Below, piece by piece: positions 44,292 to 50,457 of a stretch of 64,000 nucleotides of DNA (within the stretch, counting starts at the first letter, position 1; the number at the start of each line of letters is the position of its first letter). The notes beneath the pieces are model-generated. The model made no database searches, had not been told where the DNA came from, and saw only the letters and a list, made by a program, of their open reading frames with translations. The position numbers and the translations under genes are program-made. Source of the DNA: Peribacillus deserti (GTDB lineage: Bacteria; Bacillota; Bacilli; Bacillales; DSM-1321); contig NZ_PGUY01000017.1 of the NCBI RefSeq assembly GCF_002863585.1, positions 62,001-126,000 of the forward strand, read 5' to 3'.

Positions 44292-44574
44292 GGCTCTAGA
44301 AGTGATAGAAACTGAGGGTGCAGCTATACATACCAAAATAGGGTTAAAAGAGGGTTATAAGCAGCAAAAACACCCGATTTTATATTCAAATCCTAAGTAT
44401 AATTCATTTCCGCCTGTCTCTGTACCTTTATTAAGTAACCGGCTCTAGAAGTGATAGAATCTGAGGGTGCAGCCATTACATATACAAAATGGGGCTAAAA
44501 GAGTGCTAAAAGCGGCTAAACACCCGATTTTATATTGAAATCCTAAAGTTTTATTCATTTCGGACTGTCTCTGC
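44292..44574. repeat. Tandem duplication of a ~134-bp noncoding unit
   Basis: Unit 1 (44292-44425) and unit 2 (44441-44574) share GGCTCTAGAAGTGATAGAA, CTGAGGGTGCAGC, CACCCGATTTTATATT, AAATCCTAA and CATTTC-G-CTGTCTCTG in the same order, with scattered substitutions and small indels; the period is about 149 bp. In each unit GAGGGTG can pair with the later CACCC. No shared reading frame was found. It lies upstream of the SRPBCC gene. Confidence 0.8.
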
Positions 44575-44642
44575 AAATCGGGTAATGGAAAATACGCTCC
44601 ATCTGTATAGTTATCTTCAAAATAACCCTAACAGCAGAATCT

Positions 44643-44836
44643 TATGCTTATGTTTTAGAGGTTTATGCTTATGTTTTCAGGTTTTATGCTTAACTTCCAT
44701 ACTTTTATGCTTATGTTTGAAGGGTTTATGCTTATAGGCAAGCTCTCTATGCTTATTAGGAGCCCCTTATGCTTAAGAATATGGTTTTATGCTTATCAAG
44801 GACCTGTTATGCTTAGATATTACGGTATATGCTTAT
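44643..44836 (-). repeat. Array C: ten phased copies of ATAAGCATA on the minus strand
   Basis: Written on the plus strand as TATGCTTAT, motifs begin at 44643, 44664, 44685, 44706, 44727, 44748, 44768, 44788, 44808 and 44828: steps 21 x5 then 20 x4. Read on the minus strand this is 20, 20, 20, 20, 21, 21, 21, 21, 21, nearly the same progression as array B. Intervening bases are not shared with array B. The following 230 bp up to 45075 show nothing recognisable. Confidence 0.87.
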
Positions 44837-45075
44837 CACGTCACTCTTATAGTCTACGTTTATTCCTAACCTATCATGTTCACCAATAATCTCATATATC
44901 CACTGAACCATCAAGCTGCATATGGATCATGACCTCCTATACTTAACGATTAGTCTGCAAGTTGTGCTGCCCATTAATGTCCTGCGATGTCAACTAAACC
45001 TTAATGCACACTAGAAAAGCTGCTCATAATCAGTATAGATTTATTAGATGCCTCCAGCTTCATTCTCAACAGACT

Positions 45076-45306
45076 CTAATCCTCATCCTTTACATCCATA
45101 TCCTCAGGAATCGGTTCATTCAGCCACTCTGCAAAAAGACTTTTATACTTTTCCAGTTGTTCCAGGTGTGTGGAGAATTGGTCCTTGTTAATGAGATACT
45201 GCTCCCCGTCATGCAAAGCCCGGATTTTCTTTTGAAGCACCAGACTCTCTATGTAATTTTCAGGCATAGCGAGATAGTCTGCTGTTTCTTTTATCGTAAG
45301 ATACAC
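45076..45306 (-). CDS. Excisionase-type helix-turn-helix protein
   Basis: 76 residues, GTG 45306 behind AGAGGTGAAGAGTT. MYLTIKETADYLAMPENYIE is the typical start of the MerR-like HTH_17/excisionase family, in which the YLT-ETA-YL segment contacts DNA. The rest is charged (LEQLEKYKSLFAEWLNEP). No integrase or mobile element is nearby, so it is probably a chromosomal regulator. It is close to array C, but any link is speculative. Confidence 0.75.
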   Translation of the reverse strand: MYLTIKETADYLAMPENYIESLVLQKKIRALHDGEQYLINKDQFSTHLEQLEKYKSLFAEWLNEPIPEDMDVKDED

Positions 45307-45370
45307 AACTCTTCACCTCTTTTTTACCTACTATAGCTGTTTTCAAAGAAATTGGAAACTCTATTCACGA

Positions 45371-45407
45371 AAAAAACAGCATAACCTTATTACCCGGATA
45401 TGCTGGT
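45371..45407 (-). terminator. Terminator of the riboswitch-linked small operon
   Basis: Minus strand CAGCATA / TATGCTG with a 14-base loop, followed by TTTTTTT. Confidence 0.7.
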
Positions 45408-45446
45408 TCTTTTCTTTATTGCACGTCTCTTCTTGGCACTAAACTA

Positions 45447-45728
45447 CTATCTGCCGGTCAGCCCATGTTTCTCTCTTAAGGACAGGGGAGCCGCTTTAAT
45501 CATCCGGTCTACAACAAAACCGGCCAGCACGACATCATCCACTATTCCAAAAATGCTTAGGAAGTCAGGAATTAAATCAAAAGGAAAGAAGGCGTAGGTG
45601 AGTATTAATAATAATCCGAAAGCTTTTTTGCTAGATGGAACTTCCTTTGTCAAAAAGAAATCTCTTAAGAACGGAATGAACTTCCAAAACTTCAGAACAA
45701 ATTTAATTCTTTTTAGAAACCGAAACAT
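45447..45728 (-). CDS. YkvA/DUF1232 family membrane protein
   Basis: 93 residues from ATG 45728 behind GAAGGGGCGATCTAT. The domain core is AFGLLLILTYAFFPFDLIPD followed by FLSIFGIVDDVVLAGFVVDR. The gene starts 20 bases after the Spo0M-like gene, so it is the last gene of the small operon that begins downstream of the Mn2+ riboswitch. DUF1232 has no established function. Confidence 0.82.
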   Translation of the reverse strand: MFRFLKRIKFVLKFWKFIPFLRDFFLTKEVPSSKKAFGLLLILTYAFFPFDLIPDFLSIFGIVDDVVLAGFVVDRMIKAAPLSLREKHGLTGR

Positions 45729-45748
45729 ATAGATCGCCCCTTCCGTGT

Positions 45749-46138
45749 TTATTCAATGATCTGAATCCTATCGAGGTCCCGGCTCTCTACTCCTTCGTCA
45801 AAAGTTAGCTTCGTCTTAAATCGGTACGAAACTTCCTTTGATGAAATAGGAACAGAATCCGGCAGTTTAAATGTGAATGATATTTTATTAGTTTCCTCTG
45901 CTTTAATAAGCTGTGTTGTCAGTATGGTTGCTGAATCAATCACGTTTTCAGCATCAGCCGCTTTATCCGTCATGACCAAATCACAATCAATCCGTTTAAT
46001 TTGCTGTTCGATTGTACCGCCTTTTATAAGAAAATATCCGTGAACTGCATCACCTGGCTTAAACGTGTCCTTTTGTAAAATAAGATCAATCTTTGCTGAG
46101 CCTACTCCTATTAAAGACATATATTTTCTTAACAACAT
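45749..46138 (-). CDS. Half-length Spo0M-like protein (arrestin-like N-terminal domain only)
   Basis: 129 residues from ATG 46138 (ATGGAGGAAAACGA). The start IGVGSAKIDLILQKDTFKPG then DAVHGYFLIKGGTIEQQIKR matches the N-terminal domain of Spo0M, a sporulation-control protein with an arrestin-like fold. B. subtilis Spo0M is about 258 residues, so the second half is missing, and the frame ends naturally with a stop followed by the next gene. Whether this is an ancestral short form or a truncation is unclear. Confidence 0.8.
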   Translation of the reverse strand: MLLRKYMSLIGVGSAKIDLILQKDTFKPGDAVHGYFLIKGGTIEQQIKRIDCDLVMTDKAADAENVIDSATILTTQLIKAEETNKISFTFKLPDSVPISSKEVSYRFKTKLTFDEGVESRDLDRIQIIE

Positions 46139-46180
46139 TCGTTTTCCTCCATTATTAATAGTGACTTTTACAGATACTAA

Positions 46181-46306
46181 CTATTTATAGCTTACATATT
46201 TGTCATCAATGCGTCGTTCAAGCTGTTCAAGCTGAACTTTATCCTGCAGCAGTTCTTCCTTGTTTTTCTTTACAAGCTGAGACAGAGATAATTTCTTTTT
46301 TTTCAT
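46181..46306 (-). CDS. FbpB-family small basic protein, 41 aa
   Basis: ATG 46306 behind GGGAGTG. The product MKKKKLSLSQLVKKNKEELL, QDKVQLEQLERRIDDKYVSY, K resembles Fur-regulated basic protein B, a small protein that helps iron-sparing regulation in B. subtilis. No clear Fur box is seen upstream; instead the gene lies about 90 bases after terminators belonging to a yybP-ykoY riboswitch. It is 42 bases before the Spo0M-like gene and probably in the same operon. Confidence 0.7.
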   Translation of the reverse strand: MKKKKLSLSQLVKKNKEELLQDKVQLEQLERRIDDKYVSYK

Positions 46307-46393
46307 GTAACTACACTCCCATTCATGTTAATTTTATTAATCACGCATTATATGTTTGAATATTGCCCTCCTGAAAAGAGCGATTTAGTCAAA

Positions 46394-46428
46394 TAAAAAA
46401 CCTCTACCAGCGGTGTGGTAAAGGTTTT
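46394..46428 (-). terminator. Second terminator downstream of the Mn2+ riboswitch
   Basis: Minus strand AAAACCTTTACC / GGTAGAGGTTTT (one mismatch), followed by TTATTTG. Its arms resemble the riboswitch terminator at 46439-46468, as if duplicated. Confidence 0.7.
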
Positions 46429-46438
46429 GGATACAAAT

Positions 46439-46557
46439 AAAGACCTTTACCGGGTGGGTAAAGGTCTTGCTAACAACGTATACGCTGCCAGCAAAGCCGG
46501 GAGAAAATCTCCGAAATGACGACTCTGCTGTAAAAGCTACTCCCCTTTAGGAGAACT
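46439..46557 (-). promoter_or_regulatory. yybP-ykoY manganese riboswitch with terminator
   Basis: Minus-strand blocks in order: CCTAAAGGGGAGTAGC, GTCGTCATTTCGGAG, CTCCCGGCTTTGCTGG, and AGCAAGACCTTTACC. These are the conserved core of the Mn2+-sensing yybP-ykoY RNA. The 3' strand of P1 (GACCTTTACC) is also the 5' arm of a hairpin with GGTAAAGGTC, followed by TTTATTTG, so metal binding to the aptamer should prevent termination. Known targets are Mn2+ exporters and TerC-like proteins; here the next gene is a 41-aa basic protein. Confidence 0.9.
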
Positions 46558-46602
46558 ATATTCGACTATTTGTACTTATCATAATATATCTTAAGAGAAA
46601 TG

Positions 46603-47229
46603 TCAAAGGGTGTGAAGTTGTTTGGGATAGCGTGCCGCTACATTTTTACGTGCGATTATTAGGCCGTCATGCACCATGTACTTCGGGCGGTACTTATGAA
46701 TCAATCGATGCTTTAATCGCACACTTTGTCCTTCAGCTACCCAGTTTCCGTGCTCTTTTTTTCCTTTAAAAACACTGACAAAATAATCTTCTTCCGGATA
46801 ATCCCCTAAATATGAAAATCCATTCCGCACATAAAATCGTTTTAATTTTTCATTGCCGGCCCAGCAATCTAAAAAAAGCGGTTTATGTAAAAGCTCGGCA
46901 GCAGTACGGGCAAAGCTTATGATCTGGGCACCAGCTCCTTTTCCCTGATAACGCGGCAAAATAGCTATTTGAGCAAGATATAGACTGTCTGCCGGTATGT
47001 TCAGATACTTTAATTGGTCAATTCCCCTCATACAGAAGGTACCAGCCAGCTGTAAATCGTTCAATAATTTATAACAATTCCCCTGCTTAATATCGCGCTC
47101 AATCTCTTCTTTCTCCCAGGGGTAGGTCCACTGATTTATTCCTCTTTGGTGCAAGTCCATTGTAACCTTATTTAATAGCCTAGTAATATCAGGTACGTCC
47201 GCCGTTTCCGCTAATTTAATCTCCACCAT
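46603..47229 (-). CDS. GNAT N-acetyltransferase
   Basis: 208 residues from ATG 47229 with AGGGAG 6 bases before it; an 11-codon longer frame lacks a site. GNAT motifs: KLAETADVPDITRLLNKVTM, LYLAQIAILPRYQGKGAGAQ with the acyl-CoA loop QGKGAG, and a C-terminal DCWAGNEKLKRFYVRNGFSY. An extra 50 residues follow the domain (KHRLIHKYRPKYMVHDG). Substrate unknown. Its stop is 45 bases before the riboswitch aptamer, which must have its own promoter. Confidence 0.83.
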   Translation of the reverse strand: MVEIKLAETADVPDITRLLNKVTMDLHQRGINQWTYPWEKEEIERDIKQGNCYKLLNDLQLAGTFCMRGIDQLKYLNIPADSLYLAQIAILPRYQGKGAGAQIISFARTAAELLHKPLFLDCWAGNEKLKRFYVRNGFSYLGDYPEEDYFVSVFKGKKEHGNWVAEGQSVRLKHRLIHKYRPKYMVHDGLIIARKNVAARYPKQLHTL

Positions 47230-47252
47230 AAAAAAACTCCCTATATAGTAGA

Positions 47253-47504
47253 TTAATTCCAATAATTCTTCATCAACTCTGAAACCATCCTGGCATCTAA
47301 TTTCTCCAACCGGGCAGGAATTTCTTCATCACTGATTTGATGTCCATCACCGGTGTCCCGTGCACGGCATCTAAGTCCTTTACATTTCTGCCCTCCTTCT
47401 TCAAGAATGTTATTATGGGGCTGCCGATTCAATCGTTTAGCATCATTCAACTCAGCTGGTTCATTTTGTTTTTTATATAGTAAGGCAAAGTTCTGCTTAT
47501 CCAC
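47253..47504 (-). pseudogene. Remnant of a TsaA/TrmO-like tRNA methyltransferase gene
   Basis: One frame reads NEPAELNDAKRLNRQ ... NNILEEGG and later SELMKNYWN; a second frame in between reads VKDLDAVHGTPVMDIKSVMK before a stop. Together they resemble the C-terminal half of UPF0066 proteins, which have NPIGL-x-AKLL, NIL-x-V-x-GLDALDGTPVLDIKPY and a final LM-x-YW. The N-terminal half, with the SAM site, is missing and at least two frame changes separate the pieces. I therefore treat the open frame as a fossil, not a gene. Assignment is from memory of the family. Confidence 0.5.
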
Positions 47505-47505
47505 A

Positions 47506-47540
47506 AAGAAAACCCTCTAATTACATAGAAGGTTTTCCTT
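47506..47540 (-). terminator. Terminator of the MFS-TetR operon
   Basis: GAAAACCCTCT / AGAAGGTTTTC with an 8-base loop, 14 bases after the TetR stop codon. Confidence 0.75.
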
Positions 47541-47553
47541 TCATTGCATCTGC

Positions 47554-48174
47554 CTATTCCACTTGAAGCACTTGTTTTAAGTACATTTTTAGACCCTGAA
47601 TCTGTTCCTTAACATAAACTCTATCATGCTCATACTTATTTAACGTTAAACTCTGAAGCAAAAGCCCGTCATTAATATTTATGATAAACATAACAATCGC
47701 TTCAGTCGGCTGGATAGGTTTAAACTCACCTGTCTTCATGCCATTTTCAATTAAAAGTGAAAAATTCCGAATGGCAGTTTCTCCCCTTTTTAAAAGGTAA
47801 GAAGAGCGCTCTTCTTTTCGAGTACTAAAAACAAAGTATTCGAATTGGACAATTCCAAAACCCACTCCAGGTTCTAACAATCCGGCCTCCACTTCTGCTA
47901 AGTAATTCTCGATAGCAGCCCAGGCCGTTTTACTTTCACCAATAATCTTTTTTATCCAATTTTCAAATCCCTCATCATTACGGTCCGTAATCTGCCGGAA
48001 CATTTCATCTGTACTGGAAAAATACTGATACACTCCGCCTCTGCTTAAACCTGAAGCTTCCACAATATCTGTCATTGTTGTCTGATCGAACCCTTTTTGG
48101 ATAAACACTTTTCTTGCGGTATCCAGAATCTCCTGCCTACGCTTCTCTTTGTATTCCTGGCTCACTTTCGGCAA
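47554..48174 (-). CDS. TetR/AcrR-family repressor
   Basis: 206 residues; TTG 48174 with AAGGAAG 8 bases upstream is preferred over the GTG at 48183, which touches that site. The N-terminal helix-turn-helix is RRQEILDTARKVFIQKGFDQ then TTMTDIVEASGLSRGGVYQY. The C-terminal ligand domain has no obvious motif. Its start lies inside the end of the MFS gene (38-bp overlap), so both are translated from one mRNA. Twin GACA-N4-TGTC operators in front of the MFS gene are its likely binding sites, giving an autoregulated efflux unit. Confidence 0.87.
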   Translation of the reverse strand: MPKVSQEYKEKRRQEILDTARKVFIQKGFDQTTMTDIVEASGLSRGGVYQYFSSTDEMFRQITDRNDEGFENWIKKIIGESKTAWAAIENYLAEVEAGLLEPGVGFGIVQFEYFVFSTRKEERSSYLLKRGETAIRNFSLLIENGMKTGEFKPIQPTEAIVMFIININDGLLLQSLTLNKYEHDRVYVKEQIQGLKMYLKQVLQVE

Positions 48175-49393
48175 AGGTGACACTTCCTTTTATTCCTGGT
48201 TTTACAATAGCGGTCCCAATTCCTATTAAGACTAGCAGTCCGCCGGATAAAATAAACGCAGCTTTAACGCCGATTCCTTCCACAAGGACCCCGCCTAGAA
48301 TCATTCCAATGATGGAAGCAGCTGTAGCTACACTATTAATAGTACCAAAAGTCCGTCCGCTCATGTGCACGGGTGTATTTTTTTGAGCCATGACATTAAA
48401 TGGAATAAACACGGACGCCGCTGCAAAACCTGCTAAAAAGAAAACAGCTGGCATCACGATATTTAATGTAATAATCGGCAGGTTAACTAAAAAGACGATG
48501 GAAGCAAAAGCTGCACCCACTCCGATGGCTCCGAATGCCAAATACCCGTTCACCGATGAAATTTCTTTTTTGCCCAGGTAGGCTGACATCACGAACATGC
48601 CAGCACCTGATGCCGACATGGCATACCCTACAAGATTAACAGGTTCTCCTGGAATTTCCCGAAGCAGAATCATGATCTGTGTATCTGCAATCTGTAACAC
48701 TAACAAAGCCGAACTTAAGATTAATAATCCAAATAACACCGCAGGCATGGTTTTAATGAAGGCAAAGCCTGCTTTCATTTCCTTGAACATTCCAGCTTTT
48801 TTTACATTTTTATTTTCTTTTACTTTTTCTATGTTACTGCTGTTCATTCCTAAAAGCAGTACAGCAGATATCAAAAAGGTTGCTGCGTCTATATAGAACG
48901 CAGGCTTCACTCCAACAGAGGCCACCACCAGGCCGCTTATCATTGGTCCAATGATTTTACTCCCATTATCAATCATTGAACTCAGAGAAACTGCCTGCTG
49001 CATATGCTCTTCAGATACGATTTCTTTAATCTTTCCATTCTTCGACGGGAAAAATAATGCTGAGAATGAGCTTTTTATAAAAAGCAGTATATAGACAGTC
49101 CACAATGAAGGTGCAAAAACAACCCCGAAAACCATAATGGCACGAACAATATCTGATATAATCATCAGTTTTTTTCGGTCATATTTATCAGCAAGCACAC
49201 CTGCAAAAGGGCCGAATACAATCATAGGTACTGAAAAACACAGCATCAAATAGGTCATTTCCATCGGGCTTGCCTGCCAATTAATGCTGACTAGCGCCAT
49301 TAATGCCAGTATATCCAGCCAGTCGCCGAGACTTGAAACCACCTGTGAGCTGATTAGATATACATACTCTTTACTTTTAAACAAAGCCTTCAT
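48137..49393 (-). CDS. MFS exporter of the MFS-TetR operon
   Basis: 418 residues from ATG 49393 (GGGGATGAGAAA upstream); a 17-codon longer frame would run into the operators. About twelve hydrophobic segments, with MFS motif GPFAGVLADKYDRKKLMIIS after helix 2, and FFPSKNGKIKEIVSEEHMQQ, typical of the MFS_3/enterobactin-exporter-like group. Likely a multidrug or siderophore-type exporter whose inducer is sensed by the TetR protein encoded downstream. Confidence 0.87.
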   Translation of the reverse strand: MKALFKSKEYVYLISSQVVSSLGDWLDILALMALVSINWQASPMEMTYLMLCFSVPMIVFGPFAGVLADKYDRKKLMIISDIVRAIMVFGVVFAPSLWTVYILLFIKSSFSALFFPSKNGKIKEIVSEEHMQQAVSLSSMIDNGSKIIGPMISGLVVASVGVKPAFYIDAATFLISAVLLLGMNSSNIEKVKENKNVKKAGMFKEMKAGFAFIKTMPAVLFGLLILSSALLVLQIADTQIMILLREIPGEPVNLVGYAMSASGAGMFVMSAYLGKKEISSVNGYLAFGAIGVGAAFASIVFLVNLPIITLNIVMPAVFFLAGFAAASVFIPFNVMAQKNTPVHMSGRTFGTINSVATAASIIGMILGGVLVEGIGVKAAFILSGGLLVLIGIGTAIVKPGIKGSVTFAESEPGIQREA

Positions 49394-49412
49394 TTTCTCA
49401 TCCCCTAAATAA

Positions 49413-49457
49413 AATGACATCCTTGTCGTTATTATAAACGACAAGGATGTCGTTTAT
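49413..49457 (-). promoter_or_regulatory. Two adjacent TetR-type operators
   Basis: Operator 1 (49434-49457): perfect arms ATAAACGACA and TGTCGTTTAT around AGGA. Operator 2 (49413-49430): arms AATGACA and TGTCGTT around TCCT, one mismatch. Their centres are 24 bp apart, 20-60 bp upstream of the MFS start, where the promoter must be. Confidence 0.8.
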
Positions 49458-49499
49458 CAAGCCTATTTTAGGAAAAAAATACCAACCTCATCAACGATA

Positions 49500-49528
49500 A
49501 AAGCCAGTCCATTAGAGACTGGCTTTTA
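49500..49528 (-). terminator. Terminator of the SGNH hydrolase gene
   Basis: AAAAGCCAGTC / GACTGGCTTTT, perfect 11-bp stem with a 7-base loop. Confidence 0.85.
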
Positions 49529-49540
49529 TCCATTAAATCC

Positions 49541-50275
49541 TTATTTCTTTTTAGCTGGTGCAATGTATTTCCAGAACTCTGACGCCACAGCTTTATATCC
49601 GGCTTCACTTAAATGGATATCTAGCGGGTTAGGAAGGTATTCAGCGGTTTTCTTTGCAATCAGCATGTCTGTGGCTACAAAAGTATCTTTGTTATCTTTA
49701 GCAGCCTTTTGAATTTCAGCGTTAAATAGTTTTAGCAGTGGCAGAAGTTTAGCCTGTTCCGCTGCAGACAAACCCGGATAAGGATTGTAATATCCCATGA
49801 CATACACTTTTACCCGCGGATTTAACGAATCAATGGTCTTTAGGATTGTTTGGAGATTAGCTTTCACAGCTGCAATAGCTCCAGCCGGATCAGTAGATAA
49901 TTTCGGCAAAAGGTCATTTGCCCCTATATCGATTGTAATATGTGTCGCCTCTTTAATTTCTTTTCTGATTTTTTTACTCTTGGTAACATCATTTTTCACG
50001 TTTTCTGAAGTATAACCAGGTACTCCAAAGTTATCAAAATCAGCCAGCTTGTACTTATTTTTCACGAAATAATCTGCAATAAAATCTGTGTAGCCATAAT
50101 CTACATACTTGTAAGGCGTCTGCCCAGCTGCAAGTGAATCTCCTAGAGCTACATATTGCACCTGCACAGGCGGTTTTTCAACCTTTGCCTGTGTTTTAGC
50201 AACAGCATTAAATGGCAGGGCGGCAAGCAATGCCCCTGCAGTCAGTAAGCCAAGCGCTTTTTGTTTGTAATTCAT
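49541..50275 (-). CDS. Secreted SGNH/GDSL hydrolase
   Basis: 244 residues from ATG 50275 (GGGGGAGAAAGAG). Signal peptide MNYKQKALGLLTAGALLAAL with cleavage near NAVA-K. SGNH blocks: YVALGDSLAAG (nucleophile Ser), NFGVPGYTSE (Gly), IGANDLL (Asn) and DIHLSEAGY (Asp-His). Such secreted enzymes are esterases or lipases, some acting on acylated surface polymers. It stands alone with its terminator. Substrate unknown. Confidence 0.9.
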   Translation of the reverse strand: MNYKQKALGLLTAGALLAALPFNAVAKTQAKVEKPPVQVQYVALGDSLAAGQTPYKYVDYGYTDFIADYFVKNKYKLADFDNFGVPGYTSENVKNDVTKSKKIRKEIKEATHITIDIGANDLLPKLSTDPAGAIAAVKANLQTILKTIDSLNPRVKVYVMGYYNPYPGLSAAEQAKLLPLLKLFNAEIQKAAKDNKDTFVATDMLIAKKTAEYLPNPLDIHLSEAGYKAVASEFWKYIAPAKKK

Positions 50276-50410
50276 CTCTTTCTCCCCCTTGGTATAAAAT
50301 ACCTATTACCGAACACTTTTTTAATTCTTTATTATAAGTATATTGTCCTTCTTAAAGAGCCGACGAAATGTAAAACATTTTACGACAGAATCCAACAGCG
50401 GAACCAAGAA

Positions 50411-50434
50411 AAGAGGGACCTTTCATAGGTCCCT
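50411..50434 (-). terminator. Terminator of the permease pair
   Basis: AGGGACCT / AGGTCCCT with a 5-base loop, followed on the minus strand by CTTTTC. Confidence 0.7.
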
Positions 50435-50457
50435 AACATCTCTGCACTATTAAACTT

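Noticed and set aside
44643-44836. Plasmid-type iterons or a replication origin
   Set aside because: The 20-21 bp step is iteron-like, but no Rep gene, DnaA box cluster or partition gene is nearby, and the region is otherwise ordinary chromosome.
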